From Sphingomonas sp. TZW2008 (lineage in GTDB: Bacteria; Pseudomonadota; Alphaproteobacteria; Sphingomonadales; Sphingomonadaceae), in NCBI RefSeq assembly GCF_002117915.1, contig NZ_BDJB01000008.1, forward strand, positions 248,001 through 312,000: a stretch of 64,000 nucleotides of DNA, written 5' to 3'. The notes under the pieces were generated by a model. That model searched no databases, had not been told where the DNA came from, and saw only the letters and a list, made by a program, of their open reading frames with translations. Positions within the stretch are counted from its first letter, which is position 1. The number at the start of each line of letters is the position of its first letter. Below, in pieces: positions 26,982 to 35,959 of this stretch. A program made the translations under genes and the position numbers.

Positions 26982-28849
26982 CCGCCCCCGCCGACACTGT
27001 GCAGGCGGTCGGCCTACAACGCGACTGGACCGATGCGAACGGCCGCGCCCACCGCGTCGACAATGAGGTCCTGGAGGCGATCGCCGCCTGTCTCGATCCG
27101 GCCCCGCCCGACCAGCCCTTCCTTTCCGCCGAGACGGGCAATGCCATGGCACTGCCCGCATGGGCATCAGGCAAGGCGGTCTTGCGCCTCGAAGCGGGAT
27201 CGACGCGCGAGCTGACGATCGACAACGCGTTGATGCCGCCGATCTCCGACACCGGCTACCATTGCCTTGAGATCGCCGGCCGAACGATGACGCTCGCGAT
27301 CGCGCCCCCCCGCTGTCCGCAACCGCCCGGCCGCGGCTGGGGCGTGGCCGTACAGATCCCCTCACTTCGAGGCGGCTCGCAAACGGCGTTCGGCGATTTC
27401 GGCACGCTCGGGGAGGCGGCATCGGCCTTCGCGTGTGCCGGCGCATCCGCAGTCGCAATCAGCCCGACGCACGCGATCCTCACCCACGGCAGCGGTGCGT
27501 ACAGCCCCTATTCGCCTTCCTCGCGCCTGTTCCACAACACGCTGTTCGCCGACGCGCCCCGCCTCGGCGCCGCACCGCCCGTCGATCACATCGATCCGCT
27601 GATCGACTGGCATCGGGCCATTCCCGATCGACTCGCCGATCTGCGCCGCGCGTTCGACACACGATCCGACGACGTTCGCACGGCGGTCGAGACCTATCGC
27701 ACGCCGCGCGCGACGGCACTCGATCGACACGCGCTGTTCGAGGCGCTCCACGCGCATTTCGGCGGCGGCTGGCGCGGCTGGCCGAGCGCCTACCACGATC
27801 CTGCTGGCCCGGCGGTCGCCGACTTCGCAGGCAGCCATCGCGACGCGATCGACTTTCACGCTTTTCTGCAGTGGCTCGCCGACGACGGCCTCGCCGAGGC
27901 GCAGCAGCGCGCGCTATCGGGCATGCCGATCGGCCTCATAGCCGATCTTGCCGTCGGCATGATCGCGGACGGCAGCCACGCCTGGTCTCGCCGCGACGAG
28001 TTGCTGTCGGGGCTGACGATCGGCGCGCCGCCCGATCCGCTCGGCCCGCAGGGGCAGAACTGGGGCATCACCGCGCTCGATCCCTTCGCGCTCGCGCGCA
28101 CCAGCTTCACCGCCTTCATCGAGACGATCCGTGCTACACTCGCGCACGCCGGCGGGATCCGTATCGATCACGCGCTCGGCCTCGATCGCCTGTGGGTCAT
28201 TCCCGAAGGCGTGACGGCGGCGGAAGGCGCCTATCTCACCATGCCCGGCGCGCATCTGAAGCGCATCGTCGCGATCGAGGCGCAGCGGGCGAACGCGATC
28301 GTCATTGCCGAGGATCTCGGCACGGTTCCGCCCGGCTTTCGCGCGGATCTCGCCCGGCGCGGGATGCTCGGCATGCGCGTCCTGCCGTTCGAGCGCGACG
28401 GCAAGGGCCATTTCGTCCCGCCACGCCGCTGGGACGCCGATGCCGTCGCAATGACCGGGACGCATGATACCCCGACGCTCGCCGGCTGGTGGACTGGCCG
28501 CGACATCGAATGGCGCCGCACGCTTGGACACGACGTGCTCCCGGACGCCGAAGCGACGCGGCAGGCCGAACGTATCGATCTTTGCGCCAGCCTCGAACTG
28601 CCCGTTGAGGGCGCCGATGACGCTGCGCCGATCGACGCGATCCTCAGCAGCGTAGCACAGGCGCCCGCACCGCTCGCGATCGTCCCGCTCGAGGATATGC
28701 TGGGTCTCGTCGAACAGCCCAACATCCCCGGCACGGTCACCGAACACCCCAATTGGCGCCGCCGCATGCCGGCGTCGACCGCGGCGCTGCTCGACGATCC
28801 TCCCGTCGCTGCGCGCGTCGCGCGGCTCACCAGCGAGAGACCCGGATGA
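26978..28849 (+). CDS. malQ: 4-alpha-glucanotransferase
   Basis: A 623-residue GH77 amylomaltase. Features: GRGWGVAVQIPSLRG entry, nucleophile Asp in GGIRIDHALGLDRLWVIPEG, acid/base Glu in IAEDLGTVPPG and the third carboxylate in GTHDTPTLAGWW. It lengthens and shuffles maltooligosaccharides so that short chains left by TreY/TreZ can be reused. GTG start within a GTGA overlap with treZ; the stop overlaps treY by ATGA. Residues 1-95 form a typical MalQ N-terminal extension. Confidence 0.93.
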   Translation: MTAPADTVQAVGLQRDWTDANGRAHRVDNEVLEAIAACLDPAPPDQPFLSAETGNAMALPAWASGKAVLRLEAGSTRELTIDNALMPPISDTGYHCLEIAGRTMTLAIAPPRCPQPPGRGWGVAVQIPSLRGGSQTAFGDFGTLGEAASAFACAGASAVAISPTHAILTHGSGAYSPYSPSSRLFHNTLFADAPRLGAAPPVDHIDPLIDWHRAIPDRLADLRRAFDTRSDDVRTAVETYRTPRATALDRHALFEALHAHFGGGWRGWPSAYHDPAGPAVADFAGSHRDAIDFHAFLQWLADDGLAEAQQRALSGMPIGLIADLAVGMIADGSHAWSRRDELLSGLTIGAPPDPLGPQGQNWGITALDPFALARTSFTAFIETIRATLAHAGGIRIDHALGLDRLWVIPEGVTAAEGAYLTMPGAHLKRIVAIEAQRANAIVIAEDLGTVPPGFRADLARRGMLGMRVLPFERDGKGHFVPPRRWDADAVAMTGTHDTPTLAGWWTGRDIEWRRTLGHDVLPDAEATRQAERIDLCASLELPVEGADDAAPIDAILSSVAQAPAPLAIVPLEDMLGLVEQPNIPGTVTEHPNWRRRMPASTAALLDDPPVAARVARLTSERPG

Positions 28850-31176
28850 TTCCGCGCGCCACCTACCGCTTGCAACTTCACGCCGGCTTCACTTTCGGAG
28901 ATGCGGAAGCGATCGTGCCCTATCTCGACCAGCTCGGGATTAGCCACATCTACGCCTCGCCCGTCACTACGGCAGCGCCGGGCTCGACGCACGGTTACGA
29001 CGTCGTCGATCCGACGACGATCAACCCGGAACTCGGCGGCGAAGACGGCTTCCGCCGCCTGGTCGCCGCGCTGGGCGCTCGCGGCATGGGGATCGTCATC
29101 GATATCGTGCCCAACCACATGGGCGTCGCCGGCGATACCAACGCTTGGTGGCGCGACGTCCTGCGCCGCGGCAAGGCGAGCGACTTCGCCGAGGTGTTCG
29201 ACATCGACTGGTCGTGCCCGATCATGCTGCCGATACTCGGCACGTCGCTGGACGAGGCGCTCGATCAAGGCGCGATCGGCGTGGCGCAGCACGCCGGGCG
29301 CTGGTGGATCACCGCCTATGACGAACACCGGTTCCCGATCCGTGATGAGGATCAGGACGTCGCAGAGCAGCTACCAATTACGACGCTACTCGCACGGCAG
29401 CATTATCGCCTAGCCTGGTGGCGCGCAGCGAACGATGAGCTCAACTGGCGCCGCTTCTTCGCGATCAACGAACTTGCCGGCGTGCGCGTCGAGGATCCAG
29501 CCGTGCTCGCGCGTACCCACGCACTGTACTTCCGGCTGCACGACGAGGGGCTGATCGACGGCGTGCGCATCGATCACGTCGACGGGCTGACCGATCCGGC
29601 GGGCTATTGCCGCCTGCTCCGCGAGCGGCTTGGCCCGAGTGCGTGGATCATCGTTGAGAAGATCCTTGCGCCTGAAGAGCAGCTCGCGCGCGACTGGGGC
29701 GTCGACGGGACGAGCGGCTACGACTTCATGGAACAGGTCACCGCGCTGATCCACGATCCTGCCGGCGCCGCGCCGCTCGGCGATCTGTGGCGAGACGTCA
29801 GCGGCCGCCCGGACGAGCTCGGTCCCGAGGAGCTGCTGGCGCGGCAGCAACTGCTCGCCTGGCAGTTCAGCGGCCAGCTGGAAGGCTGCACCGACGCGTT
29901 CGCCAGCCTCGCGCATAGCGCCGCAGCCACCGACGGACTTACGCGACAGATGCTTCGCCGCGCGATCGAACGCTTGCTGTGGGTGTTTCCGGTCTATCGC
30001 ACCTACGGTACCGGCGATGCCGCACCGGCAAGCGACGCCCGGATCCGCGCCACCGTGCGCAGCCGCGTCGCACCGCACGTTCCGCCGGGCGAAGCGACGG
30101 TCGTCGGTTACATCCTCGCGTGGCTCGCCGGCACCGGTCCCGGCGATCGTGGCCTCGCGACCGAGGCGGTCCGCCGCTTTCAGCAGCTCTCCGCACCGAT
30201 CGCCGCCAAGGCGCTCGAGGATACGGCGTTCTACCGCTACGGCCGCTTGCTGTCGCGCAACGATGTCGGGTTCGACGCTGCGCGCATGAGCCTGCCCGTC
30301 GCCGAATTCCACGCGATCATGATGGACCGGGCGGCGCACTGGCACAAAGCGATGCTGACCACCGCCACGCACGATCACAAGCGCGGCGAGGACAGTCGCG
30401 CCCGGCTTGCCGCGCTGAGTGCGAAGCCCGCGCAGTGGCGTGCCGCCGTCGAGCAGTTGGAAAGGGTCGCCGCGCCCTTCTCCGACGGGATCGATCGCGG
30501 GGATCGCTACCAGCTGTTCCAGGCACTGCTCGGCGCCTGGCCGGCGGGCGAGCCCGACGCTAGTTTCGCGGATCGGATCGCTGCGTGGCAGACCAAGGCG
30601 CTGCGCGAAGCCAAGCTGCGCTCGTCGTGGGAAGCGCCCGATGCCGAATACGAGGAACGCTGCAACAGCCTGGCCGCGACGCTTATCACCACGCCTGCTT
30701 TCGTCGCGGCCGTGAAAGCCTTCCTCAAGGAAATCGACTCGATCGCGCGCCGCAACATGCTGGTAACATCGGCGCTGCGCTACGTCGCGCCAGGCGTTCC
30801 CGATCTATATCAGGGCACCGAACTCGGCGACTTCAGCCTGGTTGATCCCGACAATCGAGCACCGGTCGATTATCATCGCCGCGCCTCAGCGATCGCTGCG
30901 CCGCCCGAGAAGTTGCGGCTGATCCTCGCGCTGCTCGATCTGCGCCGGGCTTATCAGCCGCTTTTCGCACACGGCACGTACGAGCCCGCGACGATCAATG
31001 ACGACAGCCGGATCGTCGCGTTCGAACGTCACCACGACGGAACAACGCTGCGCTTCGCCGCGACACTCGGCGACCATTCGCCGAGCACCCGGATCGCTTT
31101 TCCGTCCACCCGAGAAGAGGAAGCGGCGACGCTCTTCACGAGCGGCCCGGTCTGGTTCGAGGTTGTTTCGGCCTAA
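28846..31176 (+). CDS. treY: Malto-oligosyltrehalose synthase TreY
   Basis: A 776-residue GH13 isomerase that turns the reducing-end maltose of a maltodextrin into trehalose. Motifs: PRATYRLQLHAGFTFGDAEA start, DIVPNHMGVAG, GVRIDHVDGLTDPAGY with the nucleophile Asp, IIVEKILAPEE with the acid/base Glu, and TTATHDHKRGEDSRARL. ATG 28846 overlaps the malQ stop (ATGA). Last gene of the operon; its stop shares bases with the convergent DUF4336 gene, so no terminator space exists. Confidence 0.94.
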   Translation: MIPRATYRLQLHAGFTFGDAEAIVPYLDQLGISHIYASPVTTAAPGSTHGYDVVDPTTINPELGGEDGFRRLVAALGARGMGIVIDIVPNHMGVAGDTNAWWRDVLRRGKASDFAEVFDIDWSCPIMLPILGTSLDEALDQGAIGVAQHAGRWWITAYDEHRFPIRDEDQDVAEQLPITTLLARQHYRLAWWRAANDELNWRRFFAINELAGVRVEDPAVLARTHALYFRLHDEGLIDGVRIDHVDGLTDPAGYCRLLRERLGPSAWIIVEKILAPEEQLARDWGVDGTSGYDFMEQVTALIHDPAGAAPLGDLWRDVSGRPDELGPEELLARQQLLAWQFSGQLEGCTDAFASLAHSAAATDGLTRQMLRRAIERLLWVFPVYRTYGTGDAAPASDARIRATVRSRVAPHVPPGEATVVGYILAWLAGTGPGDRGLATEAVRRFQQLSAPIAAKALEDTAFYRYGRLLSRNDVGFDAARMSLPVAEFHAIMMDRAAHWHKAMLTTATHDHKRGEDSRARLAALSAKPAQWRAAVEQLERVAAPFSDGIDRGDRYQLFQALLGAWPAGEPDASFADRIAAWQTKALREAKLRSSWEAPDAEYEERCNSLAATLITTPAFVAAVKAFLKEIDSIARRNMLVTSALRYVAPGVPDLYQGTELGDFSLVDPDNRAPVDYHRRASAIAAPPEKLRLILALLDLRRAYQPLFAHGTYEPATINDDSRIVAFERHHDGTTLRFAATLGDHSPSTRIAFPSTREEEAATLFTSGPVWFEVVSA

Positions 31177-32000
31177 AGAAGCCAGTCGAACGCCTGCCGC
31201 ACCCTTGCCGCGCCGCGGCCGCGGAAGACGTCGCCATGCGCGAAGACGACGGTCTCCGGCTGGGTCGCGATCGCGGCGCTGATTGCCGCCGCGGCCTCCC
31301 CGCGGTTGAGCAGCAGGGCCGCGCGGGCGTGAATTGCGGAGGTGCCGCGCGTCGCCAGCGTCGCGCGCATCACCGCCGCGGCCGCGGGGCGCAGCTTGCC
31401 GGGATCGAGGTTTTCGATCAGGTCGGTCAGCACCAGCGTGCGGCTGGCGGCATGGAAGAACCACGCTTCCTCGAAGCCCGCGCCGCCGCGCACCAGCCCT
31501 TGGCGTATTTCGTCCGCCCAGTCCGCGGGCGCCGCCTCGCCGAGGTCGGCGTCGATCCGCAACCCGGCGTCGCGCACCGCACGCCGGTCACGCAGCCCCG
31601 GCACCGCCCAGCACGTCGCCGACGGATAGGCGCGCTGCCATTCCTCGACATAGGCCCAATGCGCGATCGTCGGCGCAACGATGTGGCGCACGGTTCCGAT
31701 CGCATCAAGCGCAGCGCCGAGCGCCGCGCTATGCCGTGTGGGCGAATGGAGGATCAGGCTGCCGTCGCGCAGCCGCATCACGGTCATGCGCACCGGTAAT
31801 TGGAAGCCGAGCGCGCTGATCGGCCCGCTGTCGACGATCCAGATGTTGTCGCCGAGCGGCTTGGGCGTGTCGAGCGGCGGGTAGACGATCGCCGCGTCAT
31901 CGCGCGCGGCGCCGCGCGCCAAGAACAGCGCGCCGCCGATCAATCCCAGCGCCGCGCCCGCACCCAGCAGCGTCGCTCGCTCGTTCGCCCGTTCCTTCAT
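31173..32000 (-). CDS. DUF4336 domain protein, membrane-anchored
   Basis: A 275-residue protein with one N-terminal membrane helix (LLGAGAALGLIGGALFLARG) and a DUF4336 body, a metallo-beta-lactamase-like fold without an evident complete metal site: PLGDNIWIVDSGP, HIVAPTIAHWAYVEEWQRAYP, LVLTDLIENLDPG. Family function is unknown. Start ATG has AAGGGAG eight bases upstream. Its TAG overlaps the TAA of treY, so the two are convergent and touching. Confidence 0.8.
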   Translation of the reverse strand: MKERANERATLLGAGAALGLIGGALFLARGAARDDAAIVYPPLDTPKPLGDNIWIVDSGPISALGFQLPVRMTVMRLRDGSLILHSPTRHSAALGAALDAIGTVRHIVAPTIAHWAYVEEWQRAYPSATCWAVPGLRDRRAVRDAGLRIDADLGEAAPADWADEIRQGLVRGGAGFEEAWFFHAASRTLVLTDLIENLDPGKLRPAAAAVMRATLATRGTSAIHARAALLLNRGEAAAAISAAIATQPETVVFAHGDVFRGRGAARVRQAFDWLL

Positions 32001-32025
32001 CGGACGCGCTCCCTTCTGCCCGGCG

Positions 32026-32265
32026 TTATTCGGAAGAGCCCGCGTTGGGCTGCTCAGCCGTCTTCTCCTCACCCAGGCGGCCGCTGCCATGATAGGCGCG
32101 CTCGGACTGGCCGCCGTCAAACCCGCCCGGCTTCTTGCCGCTATGCGGGTTGGGATAGGCGCCGCCCTGGCTCTCACCCTCGCCCTTGGGCTTACGCGAC
32201 TCCTGCGGATCGGCGGCATCACTCGTTCCAGCCCCGTCGGCTTGCATCGGCTGCTTGTCGGTCAT
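32026..32265 (-). CDS. Small hydrophilic protein, unknown function
   Basis: A 79-residue protein of very low complexity, rich in Gly, Ser, Glu, Lys, Asp and Gln and devoid of long hydrophobic stretches (ADPQESRKPKGEGESQGGAY; SGKKPGGFDGGQSERAYHG). Such composition indicates intrinsic disorder, as in small stress-related hydrophilins, but no family is assigned. The ATG follows GGAGAGAGACA, a good site. It lies 25 bases upstream of the DUF4336 gene on the same strand, so they likely share a transcript. Confidence 0.65.
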   Translation of the reverse strand: MTDKQPMQADGAGTSDAADPQESRKPKGEGESQGGAYPNPHSGKKPGGFDGGQSERAYHGSGRLGEEKTAEQPNAGSSE

Positions 32266-32444
32266 TGTCTCTCTCCACGTATGCGTTACGTGAACGCCCC
32301 GCTGCCGTGTTCGTGCCGTGCCGCCGCCGCATCGCTGGTCGGCGTTGCGCTAATCGAAACCCTTCGGTTCGATCCGTGGCCTTGCGACATGCCGCGCGAG
32401 CGCCAAGCTTTCCTGCAACAAATCATCGCATGGGAATGTGCGTC

Positions 32445-33479
32445 ATGAAAAAGATCGGCTTTCTGTCGTTCGGCCATTGGTCGTCCTCCCCGCACTCCGC
32501 GACGCGCTCGGCGGCGGACGTGCTGCTGCAATCGATCGACCTCGCGGTTTCCGCGGAGGAGCTTGGCGTCGACGGCGCTTATTTTCGCGTGCACCATTTC
32601 GCGCAGCAGCTCGCATCGCCCTTTCCGCTGCTTGCCGCGGTCGGCGCGCGAACGAAGCGGATTGAGATCGGCACCGGCGTCATCGACATGCGCTACGAGA
32701 ACCCGTTCTACATGGCGGAAGATGCGGGCGCCGCGGACCTAATCAGCGGCGGACGCCTGCAGCTGGGGCTCAGCCGCGGCTCGCCCGAGCAGGTCATCGA
32801 TGGCTGGCGCCACTTCGGCTATGCACCGGCGGAAGGCGAAAGCGATGCCGACATGGGCCGTCGCCATGCCGAAGTGTTTCTGGAACTGCTGGATGGCAAG
32901 GGCTTCGCGCGCCCTAATCCGCGGCCGATGTTCCCCAATCCGCCGGGGCTGCTGCGGCTTGAGCCGCATTCGCCGGGCTTGCGCGAGCGGATCTGGTGGG
33001 GCTCCGCCTCAAACGCGACCGCCGTGTGGGCCGCGCGGATGGGCATGAACCTGCAGAGTTCGACGCTGAAGGCCGACGAGACGGGCGAGCCGTTCCACGT
33101 CCAGCAGGCGCGGCAGATCCGCGCCTACCGCGATGCATGGAAGGACGCCGGCCACAGCCGAACGCCGCGCGTGTCGGTATCGCGGTCGATTTTCGCATTG
33201 GTCGACGATCGCGACCGGGCATATTTCGGGCGCGGCGCGGACAGCGACCAAATCGGCGTGATCGACAATATGCGCGCCGTCTTCGGCCGCAGCTACGCCG
33301 ACGAGCCCGACCGGCTGATCGAGCAGCTGCGCGGCGACGAGGCGATCGCCGAGGCCGACACGCTGCTCGTCACCGTCCCCAACCAACTCGGGGTGGCGTA
33401 CAACACGCACGTGCTCGAGGCGCTCATGACGCATGTCGCCCCAGCGCTGGGCTGGACGGACACGCGCCTCGCCGCCTGA
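32445..33479 (+). CDS. LLM class flavin-dependent oxidoreductase
   Basis: A 344-residue luciferase-like (TIM-barrel, FMN) oxidoreductase. Segments: MKKIGFLSFGHWSSS, SIDLAVSAEELGVDGAYFRV, KRIEIGTGVIDMRYENPFYM and GGRLQLGLSRGSPEQVIDG, typical of F420/FMN-binding luciferase-family enzymes. Substrate unknown. Of three nearby ATGs (32430, 32436, 32445) the last has GGGAA at correct spacing. A hairpin in the 179-base upstream region (near 32353-32373) may be regulatory. Confidence 0.85.
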   Translation: MKKIGFLSFGHWSSSPHSATRSAADVLLQSIDLAVSAEELGVDGAYFRVHHFAQQLASPFPLLAAVGARTKRIEIGTGVIDMRYENPFYMAEDAGAADLISGGRLQLGLSRGSPEQVIDGWRHFGYAPAEGESDADMGRRHAEVFLELLDGKGFARPNPRPMFPNPPGLLRLEPHSPGLRERIWWGSASNATAVWAARMGMNLQSSTLKADETGEPFHVQQARQIRAYRDAWKDAGHSRTPRVSVSRSIFALVDDRDRAYFGRGADSDQIGVIDNMRAVFGRSYADEPDRLIEQLRGDEAIAEADTLLVTVPNQLGVAYNTHVLEALMTHVAPALGWTDTRLAA

Positions 33480-33492
33480 TCGGGGATGGTCG

Positions 33493-33520
33493 TCGCCGGG
33501 CGCCGATGCGCGCCCGGCGA
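33493..33520. terminator. Hairpin between convergent genes
   Basis: TCGCCGGGCGC and GCGCCCGGCGA form a perfect 11-bp stem with a 6-base loop in the 45-base gap between the LLM oxidoreductase and the SWIB gene. No U-tract; placed as expected for a shared terminator. Confidence 0.5.
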
Positions 33521-33524
33521 TCGA

Positions 33525-33866
33525 TCAAGCCTTCGGCGTGCTCAGATGCGCGCTGAGGTGCTTGTTCATCTCGAACATGCTGACCGACTTTTTGCCGAAA
33601 ATCTTCGCCAACTTGTCGTCGCCGTTGATCTGCCGCCGATCCTTGGCGTCCTGCAGATCGTGCTTCTTGATATAGTCCCACACCTTTTTCACGACTTCGC
33701 TGCGCGGAAGATCGCCCTTGCCGACGATCTCGGCCAGATCGGCGGACGGCGTGACCGGCGCAGTGATCCCGCCACGTGCGCCGCCAGCGGACTTGCCGGT
33801 TGCCTTGACCTTCTTTTCCGCCGCCGCGGTCTCGTTCTTGCCGCGCTTCTCTGCCGAACGTGCCAT
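33525..33866 (-). CDS. SWIB/MDM2 domain protein
   Basis: A 113-residue basic protein. Residues 1-30 are a Lys/Ala-rich tail (KRGKNETAAAEKKVKATGKS) and the rest is a single SWIB/MDM2 domain: LAEIVGKGDLPRSEVVKKVW, DYIKKHDLQDAKDRRQINGD and KIFGKKSVSMFEMNKHLSAH. Stand-alone SWIB proteins occur in some bacteria; the basic tail suggests nucleic-acid binding, possibly nucleoid-associated (inference). Start ATG has GGAGAG. Monocistronic. Confidence 0.88.
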   Translation of the reverse strand: MARSAEKRGKNETAAAEKKVKATGKSAGGARGGITAPVTPSADLAEIVGKGDLPRSEVVKKVWDYIKKHDLQDAKDRRQINGDDKLAKIFGKKSVSMFEMNKHLSAHLSTPKA

Positions 33867-34069
33867 TTTTCTCTCCGGTCCTGCCCGCCCGATTCCGGGC
33901 GCAGCGAGTGGTGGGCGCGATTGTGTCGTACGAAAAGCGAAACATCGCAAGGCGCAACGCATTGGCCCGTCCGCCGACCGTGCGGCAGACGCCGCCGTTA
34001 CGGTCCCGTCGCTGTGCCTAGATGCCGCGTGGACGGTCGGCGACTTGCAGTTCGCGCGCCCGGCGCTAG

Positions 34070-34295
34070 GACGGTCCGGCGCCGTTCGACGGCGCATCAA
34101 GGCGTGCCGGTACCGGGAACGCAGTGCGCATGTTTCGGCATGTAATTCTGCGGCTGACCCTGCAACTGTGAGCGGCGAGTGCGATGTGCAGGCGGGGTGG
34201 CTTCATCCCGCAGTCACTGGAACGATCGGTTGCATCAAGCCGATCGTCTGGGAAGGCGCAGGTCGCGCGATGATCCGCAAGCCAGGAGACCGCTC
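34070..34295 (+). promoter_or_regulatory. Cobalamin (B12) riboswitch
   Basis: The 613-base gap 33867-34479 holds this element. Conserved pieces in order: P1 strand GGTC (34073-34077 region), ACCGGGAACGCAGTG (34112-34126), the core GCTGACCCTGCAACTGTGAG (34153-34172), the B12-box-like AGTCACTGG (34212-34220), GGGAAGGCGCAG (34250-34261) and CCGCAAGCCAGGAGACC ending near 34292, whose GACC pairs with the P1 strand. Binding of adenosylcobalamin to such RNAs represses downstream genes. A leader of about 185 bases separates it from the ATG at 34480; how it closes that start is not evident. Confidence 0.92.
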
Positions 34296-34479
34296 GGCGC
34301 GTGTCGCTCTTGTCCGGCTCATGGGACTGGCCGGGCGCGAAGCTCTTCGTCTGAGCGACGGAAATGCGGCCGGGGCCGCACCGGTGATGGCTGTCGGCGC
34401 GAACGCGCGCGTTGCGGCGATCGTCCGGCCGTTCGCACGGACGCCCCGGCATGGTCGCTCGACGCGTGGAGCCTGCCTC

Positions 34480-35022
34480 ATGATCCTCTCCCGTACCCCC
34501 GATGCCGGCATCGCCTGGCAACTCGCGCTCGCCGCCGTCGCCGTGCTTGGCACGCTGGCAATTGCCTGCATGATGCCGTTCGTCGCGCTTGCGGTCGCCG
34601 CCGCGCTCACCATGCCCCGCACGCGCGCCGCCGCAACGATCACCGCGATCTGGGCGACAAACCAGCTGCTCGGCTTCGGGCTGCTCGGCTACCCCCTCAC
34701 CGGCTACGCGCTGTCGTGGGGCGGCGCGCTGCTCGGCGCCAGTCTGGGTGCGATGCTGCTCGCGGCGCGGCTGTTCGACGCGCCCCGCCCGCTCAGTTAC
34801 GCCTTCCCGCTGGTCTTCCTCGCCGCCTTCGCCGCATTCGAAATCGCGCTGTTCGGCTTCGCGCTGCTCGTCGGCGGGACCGAGACGTTCACGCCGACGA
34901 TCGTGCTGCAACTGTTGACCAACGACGTGCTGTGGTTCGCTGGATTGCTTGCGCTCCACGGTGTGCTTACCCGCGCCGCTCCGCGGGTGTTCGGCCCGGG
35001 CCTCGCGCTGCGGGCGGCGTGA
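34480..35022 (+). CDS. B12-regulated membrane protein, candidate cobalamin transporter
   Basis: A 180-residue, highly hydrophobic protein with five or six membrane helices (WQLALAAVAVLGTLAIACMM, LLGFGLLGYPLTGYALSWGG, FPLVFLAAFAAFEIALFGF, LLTNDVLWFAGLLALHGVL). It is the first gene after the riboswitch and overlaps by one base the gene for a B12-binding protein, so a role in cobalamin or cobinamide uptake is likely. Size and topology recall ECF-type S components, but I cannot place the family. ATG is preceded by GTGGAG. Confidence 0.75.
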   Translation: MILSRTPDAGIAWQLALAAVAVLGTLAIACMMPFVALAVAAALTMPRTRAAATITAIWATNQLLGFGLLGYPLTGYALSWGGALLGASLGAMLLAARLFDAPRPLSYAFPLVFLAAFAAFEIALFGFALLVGGTETFTPTIVLQLLTNDVLWFAGLLALHGVLTRAAPRVFGPGLALRAA

Positions 35023-35936
35023 TGGCCCAGCCGCGCGTCGTCTCCCTGCTGCCCAGCGCGACCGAGATCGCCGTCGCCGTCGGCATGGAGCAGGAGATCG
35101 TCGGGCGGTCGCACGAATGCGACTTCCCTGCATTCATCAAGGCACTGCCGATCTGCACCGCGACCAAGCTCGAAAAGGGGCTGACGTCGCTGCAGATCGA
35201 CGATCGCGTGCAGGAGATCGTGCGCCAGGGCCTGTCGGTCTACGAGGTCGACGCCGCGCTGCTGCGATCGCTGCGCCCCGACGTGATCCTGACGCAGTCG
35301 CAGTGCGCCGTGTGCGCGGTTACGCCGCGCGATCTCGAAGAGGCGCTGTCGTCGTGGATCGGCACGCCGCCGACGCTGCTGTCGCTGGCGCCCGACAATC
35401 TTGACGACGTCTGGGGTGATCTGCGCCGCGTCGGTGAGGCAGTCGGCGCGCCCGCAGCCGCCGAAGCATCGATCACCACCCTTCAGGCACGGCTCGACAC
35501 ACTCCGCACGCGAGCGGCCAAGCGCGCGCATCGTCCGACGATCGCCGCGATCGAGTGGATCGATCCGCTGATGGCGGCGGGAAACTGGGTGCCTGAACTG
35601 ATCCAGATCGCGGGCGGGGAGCCGCTGTTCGCGACGCCCGGCCAGCATTCGCCATGGCTCGAATGGGACGCGCTGGTCGCGGCCGATCCCGACATCATCG
35701 TGCTGATGCCGTGCGGTTTCCAGATCCCGCAGACGATGGCTGATCTTGGTCCGCTCACCACGCGCGACGGGTGGAATCGGCTGGCCGCGGTGCGCGCCGG
35801 CCGGGTGTTCGTCGCCGACGGCCACCATTTCTTCAATCGCCCCGGCCCGCGGCTCGTCGAATCCGCGGCGATCATCGCCGAGACGATCGATGCCGGCCGC
35901 GGCGTGGACGCCGGCGCGGGGTGGCGCCGGCTATGA
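35022..35936 (+). CDS. Cobalamin-binding protein, BtuF-like, without signal peptide
   Basis: A 304-residue protein of the helical-backbone periplasmic-binding fold (BtuF/FecB, COG0614). Segments: RVVSLLPSATEIAVAVGMEQ, IVGRSHECDFP, LRPDVILTQSQCAVCAV, PTIAAIEWIDPLMAAGNWVP and GPRLVESAAIIAETI. It lacks a signal peptide or lipobox; ATG 35022 overlaps the previous stop as TGATG. Riboswitch control plus this family makes B12 or cobinamide the likely ligand. It would be cytoplasmic unless exported another way, which is odd for a transporter-binding protein. Confidence 0.85.
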   Translation: MAQPRVVSLLPSATEIAVAVGMEQEIVGRSHECDFPAFIKALPICTATKLEKGLTSLQIDDRVQEIVRQGLSVYEVDAALLRSLRPDVILTQSQCAVCAVTPRDLEEALSSWIGTPPTLLSLAPDNLDDVWGDLRRVGEAVGAPAAAEASITTLQARLDTLRTRAAKRAHRPTIAAIEWIDPLMAAGNWVPELIQIAGGEPLFATPGQHSPWLEWDALVAADPDIIVLMPCGFQIPQTMADLGPLTTRDGWNRLAAVRAGRVFVADGHHFFNRPGPRLVESAAIIAETIDAGRGVDAGAGWRRL

Positions 35937-35959
35937 CCGCGCGCCGCACCCGGTAAACC

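Noticed and set aside
32353-32373. Bulged hairpin (ATCGAAACC/GGTTCGAT) upstream of the LLM oxidoreductase
   Set aside because: Small, bulged, and with no positional relation to a start or promoter; mentioned only in the gene entry.
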